Of a DNA stretch of 64,000 bases, positions 22,531 through 34,200 are shown one piece after another. Each line of letters starts with the position of its first letter. Positions within the stretch are counted from its first letter, which is position 1. Under the pieces are notes generated by a model. The model was not told where the DNA came from, made no database searches, and saw nothing but the letters and a program-made list of their open reading frames with translations. Source of the DNA: Anthoceros angustus (taxonomy: Eukaryota; Streptophyta; Anthocerotopsida; Anthocerotales; Anthocerotaceae); NCBI GenBank assembly GCA_010909165.1, contig VJWM01000019.1:496001-560000 (forward strand), read 5' to 3'. The position numbers and the translations under genes are program-made.

Positions 22531-24140
22531 ACATGCTTTCAAAAGAAGACAATGAAATAAGCCTAGAGTAGCAGTAGCAAATATACCTCCATGAAAAATA
22601 TGCTTTGACACAAACGTTGAAAATCTTATCATAGTCCATAGGACAGGGTTAGCCCTACTCCATACCTAAGCGAATGGTACGCTTTGGCCCAAGCCTTGTT
22701 AAATGTATCAAAGTTCTTTGCCAAGGCTAGTAAGTCTTCGGGAGATACCCGGGATATTCAATTATGCGGGACCCGCATAATTGAACAATTATGCGGGACC
22801 CGCATAATTGAAGATGAGGGGGTGGCAGTCAGGCCCTACCGGAGTGTGTTGGTATTCTCACATGTAGAAAAGAAGCACACACTCAACCATGCAAATATAT
22901 TACCTCCTACACAGACTGCAGGCACATTCACAAAGATGCTTCCTTCCACACACACATACGTCCCACACCCTGGCAGGCTTCACCACATCAACACTTCAAC
23001 ATCAGACACTTCTCAGAGCTGTAGCCCAGCTCCCAAAACTCACAAGAGTTGCCTAATCTCTCAACACACATTGCTTGGATTTCATATAGGGATACAAGCT
23101 AACAGCTACCGGGCAATTCTTGGTGTAGGGTTTTGTTGATCGCAGCTTGGCTGTCTTCGCTTCGTCCTCCTCGTGTTCGCCAGCTCCCTTGCCGCTAATG
23201 CTATTCGCGTTTTGGCGCTCCGAGTACGTTGCTTATTTTCATTTATCCCAAATTACTAGCTAATATCCACTTTATCGCTAATAATCAATTGCTAGTATAT
23301 CGATATCCACTAATTTCGTTAATGGTTGCTAATCATTGCTTATTTGCGATGACACACAACCATGATTGACATGGCCCTCATGCATTCCCTTATACTTGAG
23401 TCTACTTCCCCTTTCAATGCTTCTTATGTTGTCCAAACTAGGAGATTTGAGATTATGTACTTCTTTTATAGTAAAGTCTTGTGTTTTAAGGGTTTGTTAC
23501 TACTAGTATGAAACACGTATGTTTGCTCTCAGTTGACAAAATATTCAAAGTACATATTTTTTCGCGAGAATCCAAAGTACATACTAACTATCCCTCCAAG
23601 ACTTATGATACTTGCTTTCCCAAGCTCGTGCAAATGTAAATGATCCCCGTGAAGTTGTGAGTCACAAATATAAGTGTCACAAACATGTCTCTAATAAAGT
23701 TGCGAGTCACTTGTGGAGGCTCAAGCAAGCCTACCCAGGTGGTAGGAATTATCTCAAAGGCTCTCTAGTTAAGGGACTACTTGATGCAAGGATGGGGGAA
23801 TAAACATATATGGATTACGATATATGATATGAACCCTATGAGGCGCACTATGCTAGAGCCGACCCCAACCCCTTTCGGATGCATAAAGACCTTGCACAAA
23901 GTTGCAAGGGAGCTAACAGCTTCTTTGGTAATCATGACAATACCTACATAATAGATACTCTTGAAAAATATCCTTATAGTTTTTTTGAATGATTTTTCAG
24001 CAAATAAATGAACCATACAATACAATTCATAGAAGTAATGAAGCATAGGTTTTATTCACTTGAAAGAAGGAAAATAATCTTTATCAAAGACTCTCTCGAG
24101 ATATAATAAAAAGCTAGCGATATAATATGCTCTCTCATGA
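22531..24140. other. Intergenic region left of the lectin gene
   Basis: Contains the duplicated palindrome at 22,757-22,812. It also has a plus-strand open stretch (22684-23139) of low-information Thr/Ser/His-rich sequence and a piece near 23,650-23,800 (VVSHKYKCHKHVSNKV) that I cannot assign. The TTTTGGCGCT near 23,210 resembles a retroelement junction, but no LTR pair was found. Confidence 0.4.
22757..22812. repeat. Tandemly duplicated 27-bp palindrome
   Basis: CAATTATGCGGG / A / CCCGCATAATTG is a perfect hairpin with a one-base centre. The 27-base unit is repeated head to tail at 22759-22785 and 22786-22812. Confidence 0.9.
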
Positions 24141-24149
24141 CTATATATG
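24141..24149 (+). promoter_or_regulatory. Possible TATA box of the lectin gene
   Basis: CTATATATG lies about 110 bases before the lectin ATG at 24261, a fitting distance for a TATA box and a short leader. No other promoter element is evident. Confidence 0.4.
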
Positions 24150-24260
24150 TGAGCCCTTCACCTCATAATCTATCACTATTATTCTCTTGACATTGCTATC
24201 TTTGTGGAGAGGATCCTTATTTGCAACTAACTACATTCTTATTGTCTATCATTGTTAGAA

Positions 24261-24737
24261 ATGGCACTCTTGAAGGTCATGATTTTCTTGCAAATGACAA
24301 TGTACATGTTTGCTGCCTTTGTGCATGTTGCCCATTGTAATAGCCAAGTGTTGATAGAGGGCTATCAGTTGTCTTCTGGTGATGGATTGATATTGTGGCC
24401 TCACTTATTCACCATGCAATCTGATTGCAACTTGGTACTCTACAACCAGCAGACAAATATACCAATATGGTCTTCCAACACTCCGAACAAGGGTTTGTTA
24501 TGCTACTTTAAGATGGAAACGAATGGCAATGCTGAGATATTCACTGGTGATAATAATTCAATTTTTAGCACCGGAACTTGCTGTGGCCAAGATGGTGCTC
24601 ACTACATCATCTTGCAGGACGATGGGAATGTAGTCATGTACAATGGGAATGGTGCCAAACTTTGGTCTACCGACACTAGTGGCAAGAAGGTTTCCAATTC
24701 AACTCTTATACCTGGCCCTTCCAAATCGGCTATTTGA
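24261..24737 (+). CDS. GNA-like mannose-binding lectin (B-lectin), secreted, single exon
   Basis: A 158-residue protein. The start MALLKVMIFL opens a signal peptide (hydrophobic to about residue 27, likely cleavage after VAHC or nearby). The mature part is one bulb-type lectin domain. Two mannose-binding signatures of the form QxDxNxVxY are intact: QSDCNLVLY near residue 52 and QDDGNVVMY near residue 118. The middle site, ETNGNAEIF near residue 85, has lost the Asp and Tyr. Cys residues fit the usual structural pairing. Such lectins bind mannose glycans in the apoplast or vacuole and are often linked to defence. No intron is visible, and the gene is more AT-rich than its neighbours. Confidence 0.9.
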   Translation: MALLKVMIFLQMTMYMFAAFVHVAHCNSQVLIEGYQLSSGDGLILWPHLFTMQSDCNLVLYNQQTNIPIWSSNTPNKGLLCYFKMETNGNAEIFTGDNNSIFSTGTCCGQDGAHYIILQDDGNVVMYNGNGAKLWSTDTSGKKVSNSTLIPGPSKSAI

Positions 24738-25515
24738 GGTTCAAGTTAGATGCATCTTGTTGTAGCATCTCATACATGTTAGCTAGTAGAGCATATTGTG
24801 TTTTTTAAACATGATATTTTGTTTTTAAATTGTATGTCTGTGTACTTGTGCACAAAGTATAATATAAGCTTCATTTGAGTGCCTATTATTTTATTCTTGC
24901 CTCAAGATTTAAAAACTTTGAATATTATCATTTTGTATAGGTATATGGAACTTGGTTTTCGATTAATCTATATTGTCTTCGTAAATTGCAATAAAAAATA
25001 TTTACTCTTTATCACTAAAGATCTATACACGAGTATGCCACATTCTCATTAAGGCTAGCATAAGGCTAGTTCGATGGTCTGATTGCCATGACTAAAATCA
25101 TGAGCACATCTTTCCAACACCTCGTTGGACGACGGCATGGAAACCTGTCCCGATGGATATATATCTTCCATGATATCTTGAATCCCGGGCATGCAAGAGA
25201 AATCCTCAAGAAGACTGAACCCCTCTGCGACAACCCCCGCAGCTGGACTGACCAGGCTGGACGTTCCGTCCGGACGGGGTTACCAGTTTGCAGGACAGCA
25301 GATTTTTTTTTTTTTTAATTTGGTATTTTGAAAATAAATCAAAACAACCCCGGGGGAGAAAGCAGGACAGCAGATGGCGAGGCACAGTTCAAAACGTGCT
25401 AATTTCCCGACAACCACATAACCGAAGAACCACTGAAGTCGTCCGGCACCAATGACGTTGGTTGTGAGTCAAGGGTGTGCCACAGCTCTTCCACGAGGCA
25501 CACGCAGTCTGTCGG
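24738..25515. other. Intergenic region
   Basis: AT-rich lectin 3' flank to about 25,030, then a mixed stretch with a T-run near 25,305 and the 3' flank of the SET/MYND gene. No gene recognised. Confidence 0.4.
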
Positions 25516-28500
25516 TCATCCGCGCTGGAGTACATGAGCTGCCTCGGCACGTGCTTCTCCTAGAAGCTGTGAAAGGCCTTGAAACAAACGCGAGTGTACT
25601 CCGTGAGTCGAGCCTAAAATCTCATGAGCGCGAGTCAAGGCCGTCACAGCCTCTGACGTGTGGCCCAAAAACCTGCCATGATCCTCGTGAGTTCGAACTT
25701 CTCAAAGTACTGTCCGGGCAACCGATCATACACTAGGTGGTTGTGGATGCAAGTCAGTAACACGGGTACTCACCACTCGAGCTTCGCCAGAAAATACAGC
25801 TCCAGACCCAGAAGGGGGAAGTAAGGTGGATATATCCCTGCAGTTTGGCGAACAATTCTCTTTCAATGAGGCCGGAAAGAAGTATTGACTAGTCAGTGGG
25901 AGGCTTTCTAACTTACTCTCGTAGACGGGAAGTGTCAGCTTGGCATAATGTAGAGCACTTCGCCAGTCCTCTGTCTCCATACAAAGCTGCAATTTTAGAC
26001 AACACTGAATCAACACCCTGCCACTGGAGCCTGCACGCTCTCAATGTTTGAGACGAACAGACAAGACATGTACCTTCATCAGACTATCTCTAGTTCTCAT
26101 CAGGAAAACTGAGTAAGGGTGCCAGACTTTGAGCTGCTCCTCTTCTGCTCGTTCATAGGCTTTTCTCGCTTCCCTGGTTTCTGAGAAAGACTGGTAAAAG
26201 AAATGCTACACGTTCTCACTTACATGGCCTAGGGTTGCAAGTAAACAGAGTGGACAGTAAAAAGGATACTTCCAGAGGAAGTGAGACCTGCTGCTATTTG
26301 CAATAGCCGTTCAGATTTGCTGGCTACCTTCCGAAGATCAGGTGCTGACCGCTCAGTGCCACAGAAGTGACATGCATAATTGCCAGCTACGTGGGAACAA
26401 GGCGAAACCACATCACTGGAATGGTGTACCAAGCAAGTCCCACATTCTCACTTCCAAAAAAGTGTCCAATGATCCTGGTCCAGACCAGTGAAGGCAAAAC
26501 AGAGATGTACCAGCTGACGGATGTAAAGTGCCTGCACAGTTCAGATTTGAGCATCTATATCCTTCGAGCATAGCATCTTCTTCACAATCCTGACAACCAA
26601 TGGACATTTCATCCATATTGACATGGAAAAGTAAGTGAAGCACAGACATCAAGAAAAAAAAGCAAATTTGTCAATCACTGGGCTAATGCATAGCCATAGC
26701 ATGAGACGAGGGAGGAAGGACAGCCGAACCTTACCCCATGACTGCACCGCAAACAGTTGCAGTGGAAAAAGTACTGAGTCCTCAAAGTTGCTCTGCGAGA
26801 GGATGTGCTAGCACCGAGCTCCACATAACTCACTGTAAGCTATGTGAACAGCAGGACAGGGTCTCAAACAGAGAGATATTGACTAAAAGCGCCAAACCTT
26901 TGTGAGGAGCGTTGTTCCACCAATGTTCCTGCACTGACTACAAGCATCAACACACCAGAAGACCACTTCTTACCTCAGAACCCTCCTCGATGTTCTCTAC
27001 TGCACGTAACACTGCCCGCTTGCCCTCAAATAACAATACAAGATTCGGGGAGCAACTGTGTGAATACACAAGTCAGTTTTTTTCAAATAAAACGTGTGGA
27101 ATGCTATCTCCTTAACCAAGTTTCGGAAATACTACTACAAGCATCACCTGTGATTGACAATAGATATGAGAGGATACAGTCCAGTCCCCAATGGCCTCAA
27201 TTCTTCATCACATATTGTATGCGCATTGCAGGCAAACTACAATCCAAACAGGAAACATCAGAAAAACAATAAGCTGCATTCAGTCTTCCAAGGAAGAGCA
27301 GAAGCTGAAGATGTTACTCGGCAAAAGTTCTCCGTGATCAACTTCACGTTGATGCCCTCGGGCACACCCAATAGTTTCACCAGATTTGCCATCTGTGCAT
27401 ACAAAACTAGTCTCTCCTCCCCAGTCTTCGACATGTCTGAAGAAGAGTCAAAGGCATGCATTTACAGTCTATGATTCCCTTCACGTTGAGGCCACTTGCT
27501 TAGCATTTGCAGAGGACTTGTATCCCGGAGGTATGGTTAGGATACGGCTAGGTAAAGCCTCGACAAGCCCGTAGTGGTCCACTGCTGTCCGGGGTATCAC
27601 CTACAAGGAGACTCTAGTTTTGTAAAACGGAACAATGTCAGATAGCAATCTGCACTTCAATACTCAACTCCTCTGGAAAATGTCAACTGCCAGGCACTCA
27701 TCCCACATCTACCGGCTAGAATTTAAGAGCAACTTCTGTTTACTGCTGAACAGGAACCATAATCCAGCTATGCACGTTGACAAAGGAAAAACGGCCAAAA
27801 TCATCAGTTCAAAGTACCTCCTCTTCTTGCAATTTCCTTCTTAGAAACAATCGAACCATTAAGGTCAGCGACGGCGTGGGCCTATGTTGCTTGTCCTTCC
27901 AGAGCTTGGCAATCGCTGCACATTCAGCCTGGTGCAATTTCCACACCTTCTTCTGGCAATGCGAGGAATACCAGATTGGACATGATTTCCACCACCAGTA
28001 GCCGAACAGGACTGTCCATGCATAGAGCTACCATAACTCTGACTGGGCTGCAATACTACTGGAATGGACCTATGCATACCTGGCAAGTGCTAGAGCAGTA
28101 CCATACGTTCTTACAAGCAGAACACCTCATTAATCTACTTGACTCTGTAAAGCAGCTGTCACACCTCTTCTCCTTCGACTCAGCATCAAGCACCGATACG
28201 TATGGTTCTTGCTCCAGAATCACTTCTCCTGTAAGCCAAGGCAACAAAATCTAGGGCATTTCAGCCTGTACAGCCCCACTCTGCACAACCTTCACTTCAG
28301 TCTCCGGCAGAATGCGGTAGACAGGAATCGGAGTGCAAAGCTCGTATGTAGTCAAACCTCTTAACTAGCATGCAAACGGGCGACTGACCTCTCGAGAAAT
28401 GACGGGACGCTATCAGACAGCGGCCCTTCTCCTCTGAGAAAATGACAGCAAGCGACCTGGCAGCCAGGCATGGCTGCAAGGGTAGATCGAAATCGTTCAT
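25516..28500 (-). CDS. ASHR1: SET and MYND domain methyltransferase, ASHR1/SMYD type (14 exons)
   Basis: Lysine methyltransferase of the SMYD class. Exons 5' to 3': 28500-28389, 28228-28080, 27952-27818, 27600-27546, 27436-27318, 27236-27148, 27055-26974, 26839-26735, 26589-26511, 26386-26270, 26180-26074, 25986-25917, 25837-25774, 25672-25516. They total 1,440 nt, 479 codons plus stop, almost exactly the length of Arabidopsis ASHR1. Order: SET N-part (GRCLIASRHFSRGEVIL), MYND zinc finger (CDSCF, CSACKNVWYCSSTCQ, WKLHQAEC), SET core (ELRPLGTGLYPLISIVNHSC, then SYVEL), post-SET Cys cluster (HCNCLRC), a CxxC pair (ACHFCG) and a TPR-like C-terminal helical part (LCMETEDWRSALHYAKLTLP). The NHSC and SYVEL motifs that form the active site are intact. 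Upstream in-frame ATGs could extend the N-terminus. Confidence 0.93.
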
Positions 28501-30190
28501 GCCGGCTCCAACTCTCGATGCTGTGCCAATGCTTCTCATTAGACTCATCAACAACAGTGAGATACGTATCATAATTTACCAGTGAGCACAAGGAGCAACA
28601 CACCTCAAATTTCAATTCCAAATACCTGAAGAGGCCGTTATCTTGAGCGACTCACAAGTAGATTGGCTTCAACGCTCGAACAGAGAAATAACTTGCTCGC
28701 TCTTTCGCGAACTCTCCTCATCACCAGCAGGCTCTACTCAAGGGCACTGGTCTCTCCCACGCACAGCGATTCTGACTCTCCACGAATGGTGTAACGATTG
28801 CCTCGCGGACTCGGTGCTGAAATTGAATTCTCCGTGAAGATTGAGAATACCATTATCGGGTCCCGGTACAATTCGTACTCAACTTCAATTTGTGAAGAAT
28901 TTGAAGCCTGAACCTTCAACGAGGTACTAGTAGGGCTTTCATGACTACCTACCTAAAAATTCCCATGGTTCAAGCTAGGTAATATGTGGATGGATGCAAA
29001 TTATGAGCCATATAAACGAGACATGGTCGTAGAGGTAAAAGTACGTTGCATATTAATTACTGGTGATGAAAGGACCTTTTATATCAATTATATTAGGATT
29101 AGTTAGAATGTCAAATATGCTAGCTCATACGATCTTACTTCTCATTCAACTACAATCTTGTAATGTTAAACATGTTTGCTCGTACTGCCTCATTCTTGAT
29201 TTTCATAATTAGTATAAGGCATATGATATCAAAACATATTAGCTCATACTACCTCATTCTTTAATTTTCACTTGTCATTACAATGTAACAAACATGACTG
29301 AACTAGGACTAGCACATACTATCTCGGACTACCATCTTAATAACACCAACTCATACTATTTCACAGTGCCATCTTACAATGTCTGACATGCCAGCTCATA
29401 CTAACTCACTCTAAATCTTTACACTATCCCACACTTAATTTTTACATCACTTCACCCTTGATTTTTATATTTTCTTAGACTGCCATCTTAATGATGAACA
29501 CTGCCATCTTAAAGATGATAGTCAAATGGCTTCACATTGCCGAGTGAGCTAGGATAGTTGATACACCTTCACATTGTTGGGTGAGCTAGGATGGTTCATA
29601 CGGCTTCACATTGTCAGGTGAGGTAGGTTAGTTCATAAGACTTCACACTACCGGGTGAGCTAACTCACACTATAAACACTACCATCTTAACAATGATAGT
29701 TCCTACATGAGCTAGCTCACATTGTGAACACAACAATCTTAATGATGATTCATACGGCACCCATTTTAACGGTAAATCTAGTTCATATTCATACGGCTCT
29801 AAGGATTACTCTAGTTCATATGGCTTCACTAGGCCATGTGAGCTAGCCTAGCTCACACTATGGACAATGGTGCTAATCTCTAGCTAGTTCATATGGCTTC
29901 ATTAGGCAATGTGAGCATGCCTAGCTTACCCATGTGACAATGAAGAGAGCTAAGAAAATAAAATTCTTCTTCTAGCGGATACCACATGACAATGAAGAAG
30001 TTTTAAAGAAGTCAATGAAGAAGTTTTAAAGAAGTCTAGATGTGAGCTAGAAGATAATGCCAGCCTCTAGGAATGAAGAAGAACGGTCCCAATCACCAGG
30101 AGTCGGCATACTGCAATCCAATTCTTGAATTTGGTTGAAGAAAATAGGCAGGAGGCGACAGTATTAGCACTGAGCTGCTGTATCAGCACT
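28501..30190. other. AT-rich intergenic region with diverged short repeats
   Basis: No gene. From about 29,100 to 29,960 the phrase AGCTCATA(C) or AGTTCATA and GTGAGCTAG recur many times with variation, and a clear 37-bp tandem array sits inside. It should also carry the upstream region of the SET/MYND gene near 28,520-28,900. Confidence 0.5.
29530..29668. repeat. 37-bp minisatellite
   Basis: Units start at 29530, 29567, 29604 and 29641 with CTTCACATTG or CTTCACACTA, exactly 37 bases apart, followed by a variable GTGAGCTAGGNTNGTTCATA part. Confidence 0.9.
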
Positions 30191-30263
30191 TTCCGTTGCC
30201 GGGACTCGAACCCGGGTCGCTCGGGTGAGAGCCGAGTATCCTAACCGTCTAGACTACAACGGA
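30191..30263 (-). tRNA. tRNA-Glu (CTC)
   Basis: Minus strand, 73 nt with the discriminator base. The acceptor stem TCCGTTG pairs with CAACGGA. The D arm contains the A box TAGTCTAGACGG. The anticodon loop GGCTCTCAC gives CTC. The T arm contains the B box GGTTCGAGTCC. No intron and no encoded CCA, as for a nuclear gene. The nearest T-run downstream, a possible Pol III stop, is about 50 nt away. Confidence 0.97.
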
Positions 30264-30512
30264 ATGTGCTAACTCAATAGATTTTTTTATAGTATATTTT
30301 TTTAAAGTAATTTTCAGATTATAGTGGAATTAAAAGTATATACGGTATTGTTGAAATTTTAATTTAGGTAGATAGGTATTACCGTCGTCAGTAAGTGTAG
30401 TTACCTAACAAGACGACATCTAAGAACAAAGGCTCCCGAACTCGTTCATACTCTGCGCACTGCGGTCTATGTGAAAGCTGAGGCCTGTGCACTGCAAGAG
30501 AGCGCTGTGGTC

Positions 30513-31100
30513 ATGGACATGCAGGAGGGAATGTCTTTGCCGCATGATGTGCTTGGGGCGCACGACTCTCTCAGATTTGGTTTGCCTGCTCTGAAACAAG
30601 ATGCCTTGCCGAGGCATCCTGCAGAGACCGTGCAGCGCACGCATCAGAAGTTGCATGAGGACACCAGGAAAACCATGCTAAGACACCTACAGGGGTCGGC
30701 TTTTGTCACAAAGCTGGACATTGAGCAGCAGATTCTGTCTCGGTAATGAGCTCCCCTGCCAGCTAGGACTTGCTCTTCTTCGTGTTTCGGAGACTTATAT
30801 GGTACTTGGGTGCGCAGCGTGCAACGGCCGCCAGGTTTGGTTCCTTCCTCCATGCTTGGCTTGGACTCCTACAATAGGACCCTGGAGAGCTTCGGTTTTG
30901 AAGACTATCTCAATGGTAAGCACTGTGTGCTGGAGCACACCTGAAGTTTGAGACTTTGTTAGGGCATGTTGTCTCATGACCTCCTCCTGGTGTCTGCAGA
31001 TCCGCGAGACTCTGAATTGTTCACACCAGCTGATTTGCATCATGGGATGGAAGTTCGGCTTGGATTGTCTAGTGGTCCTGTTTCCAAGTCGTTCACATGA
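30513..31100 (+). CDS. UMP1: Proteasome maturation factor UMP1/POMP (3 exons)
   Basis: Chaperone of 20S proteasome assembly. Exons 30513-30742, 30818-30915 and 31000-31100 total 429 nt, 142 codons plus stop, as in other plants. Family blocks: HDVLGAHDSLRFGLP, LPRHPAE near the middle, QQILSRVQRPPGLVPSSMLG across the first junction, then FGFEDYLNDPRDSE and HHGMEVRLGLSSGPV at the C-terminus. The start MDMQEGMSLPHDVLG fits; a second in-frame ATG follows two codons later. Intron 1 uses the donor GTAATG and intron 2 uses GTAAGC. The gene ends 173 bp from the 3' end of the PPR gene, tail to tail. Confidence 0.95.
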
Positions 31101-31273
31101 GCCCAGGTAGTGCATATGTTTTGCACCAGGATGTGTCCCTTTTCATATGGCAATTGTCAGCTTGAAGCTTTTCAGGAAAGGTTAGAGGATACAAGGACCT
31201 CTGCTACAAAGTGCTTGATAGCTTTGAACTAATTACATTAGGCTACCTACTGGGTTTCGAGAAAGTATTTGCA

Positions 31274-34200
31274 TCAATGCCGATCCCCACAAGAACACGA
31301 CCCATTCTGAAAACGGTGAATACGGTGTGCATCTCTAACTATTATCTCTCGCTCCTCAAGGCGTGAGAGAGTCTTAGTGCTACTGTGACAATCATCGCAC
31401 ATCCGCAGATTCTTTGTCACAAACAGAGTTGTGCCGTCGGTAGTGTTGAGAAGCCCATAAGCCAATGCCAGTTTCTCGGCATGCCCACACAAAGCATCCT
31501 CCTTCTCGCTCTGAGACATTGCCCTGTGGACCAACTGCGTGTGTGGTATGTGGCCTCCTTCATTCTTCATCTTCGAGCTTAGGTTTCTCGACTTCGATGA
31601 AAGTTCGTCCTCGCTTTCTCCCACAATGAACTCACGCACCTGGTTCTTCACTTCGATACATGCCTTTGCAGGCTTCTTCCAAGCACCTGCAGCAAGTCTC
31701 GACCTTTCTATCTCATCTACATTCCCCCACCTTCCAGCATTTGCAAAGATGTTGCCCAGGAGTACGTATGCAGATGCGTTTTGAGGATCCACAGTGGTAA
31801 GACGGTCAAAACATCTCTGTCCTCGTTCAACATCACCATGGCTTTTGCACGCACTCAGCAAAGATGTCCACGCTACAACATCGTTCTTGAATGGTTTTGT
31901 TAGCAAGATATCTTCTGCCTCATCTAGACGGCCCGACCGCCCAAGAAGATCAACCATGGAAGTGTAGTGATAATCACAGGGAGTAATGCCATGGTCGTCC
32001 ACCATTGTTTTCAAATACTGCTGGCCCTCATTCACAAGGCCGTTGTGACAGCACGCAACAAGAAGACAACTAAAAGTATCTCCATCCGGCTCGACACCTG
32101 CCTGCTGCATCTCCTTAAAACATTTGATTGCCATGCGGCCGTCACCGTGTCTGGCATACCCATTAAGCATCGCAGTCCAGGTCACCACATCTCTAGTGGG
32201 CAATGTGTCAAACACGCTTCGAGCATCGTCTATGCTGGCACATTTGGAGTACATGTCCACCAAGCAGTTACCAACAACCAAATCAGCTTCCAGTCCTCGT
32301 TCTCGAATCTGAGAATGCAACTGCTTGCCCTGATGCAAAGCTCCAACACTGGCACAGGCCTGAAGGAGGCACACAAAAGTAACATGACTGGCTGGAGTAA
32401 TGCCCTCCTGTTGCATACTTGCAAAAAGAGCCAGTGCATCTAGAGCAAGATCATGCTGAACATACCCTGAGATCATGGCATTCCATGTCACGACATTCTT
32501 TGTCTCCAAGCTGTCGAACATTCTGCGAGCTTCTATTACATCCCCCGATTTTGCATATCCCGTGATCATGGATGTCCATGTCACCACATCTTTTCTTGCC
32601 AATGTGTCAAACACGCCCCTTGCATCCTCCAAGCTCCCACAATTGGAGTACATGGCCACCAGGCAATTGCCCACAACCAAGTCATCTTGTAGCCCTAAAT
32701 CTCGAATTTCAGAATGAAGCTGCTTCCCCTGATCCAACGCTCCAATGCTGGCGCATGCTTGTAGGAGGGAAACAAAGGTGACATAGTTAGCTGTCAGGCC
32801 ATCCTGCTGCATACTCGAGTAAAGAGAAAGGGCTTCTTGACCGAGCCCATGCTCCACATATCCTGTAAGCATAGCATTCCAAGTGACCACGTTCTTTGTA
32901 GACAACCTATCAAATACCCTGCGTGCATCTTCCAAGCTCCCACACTTGGCGTACATGTCCACCAGGCAGCTGCCAGTAACCACATCAGCTTCCAGCCCTC
33001 GCCGCTGAATCTGTCGATGGATCTCCTTCCCTTCCTCTACATCTCCAATGCTCATACAGGCTTTCAGGAGGCACACGAATGTGACATGATTTGGAGCAGT
33101 CAAGCCCTCACGCTGCATACTTGCATACAAAGTGAGGGCTTCTTGACCGAGACCATGCTGAGCATATCCTGCAATCATGGCAGTCCATGAGACCACATCT
33201 CTTTTGGGCAACCTGTCAAATACCCTGCGGGCATCCCCCAAACTCCCACACTTCGCATACATATCCACCAAGCAGTTCCCAAGGACCACATCAGCTTCAA
33301 GTCCTCTTTCCCGAATCTCAGAATGCAGTTTCTTCCCTTCATGCAAAGCTCCAATGTCCGTACACGCTTTCAGGAGGCACACAAACGTGACATGGTCTGC
33401 CACAGCGATGCCCTCCTGCTCCATACTTCTGTACAGAGCAATAGCTTCGTCACCTCGGCTATGCTGAGCATATCCTCTGATCATGACCGTCCATGTCACC
33501 ACATCTCTTGCACGCAACCTGTCAAAAACTTTCCGAGCATCTGCCAAGCTCCCACATTTGGCATACATGTCCACTAAGCAGTTGCCCACAACCACATTCT
33601 GCTCAACCGCAGTCCCCACAACATCAGCATGCACTTCCCTCCCGAAAGCCAAATCCCCTGCACTGGCACAAGCTGTTAGAACAGCTGGGACAATGTACCC
33701 ATCCGGCTTGACAGTCGACTGACGCATCTGCCTATAGAATCCCATAGCCTGCGTAGGCCGTGCATTCTCTGCATGGGCCTTGATGATGGCACACCACATA
33801 AAGGCGTCCGGAGTGGCCACATTCTCAAACACTTGCCGTGCCTCCTGCAACCTCTTATGGGAAGCATACATACGGATGACATGGTTGGCCAGAAACGTAT
33901 CCGACTCGTACCCACTCTTGCGAATAATCTCATGCACACGCCTGCCCAGGGCCAAGTTCTTCTCGGCCACGCACCTTTTAAGCACCCGGTAGACGCAAGA
34001 GGTGTCAACATGGCATCCTCCTTGCACCAAGACGTCCAGGGAGTGAACAGTTTCACTGAGCTGTGCTTGCTCCCACACTTTGCTCCAGCATCCAGCTTGT
34101 GCATTGCCGTCATTTCCTGAAATGGAGCCCAGCTGAGCATCCCACACGGCTAGCTGCGACTCCACCCACGCAGGCTTGCATTCATTGTCCACAAACAGGC

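Noticed and set aside
22684-23240. LTR of a further retroelement near 22.8-23.2 kb
   Set aside because: TGTTGG and TTTTGGCGCT look suggestive, but no second LTR or primer-binding site was found.
26181-26190. Acceptor TTTTACCAG at 26,191 for exon 11 of the SET/MYND gene
   Set aside because: It breaks the phase with the preceding exon. The acceptor ten bases further on restores frame and the family alignment.
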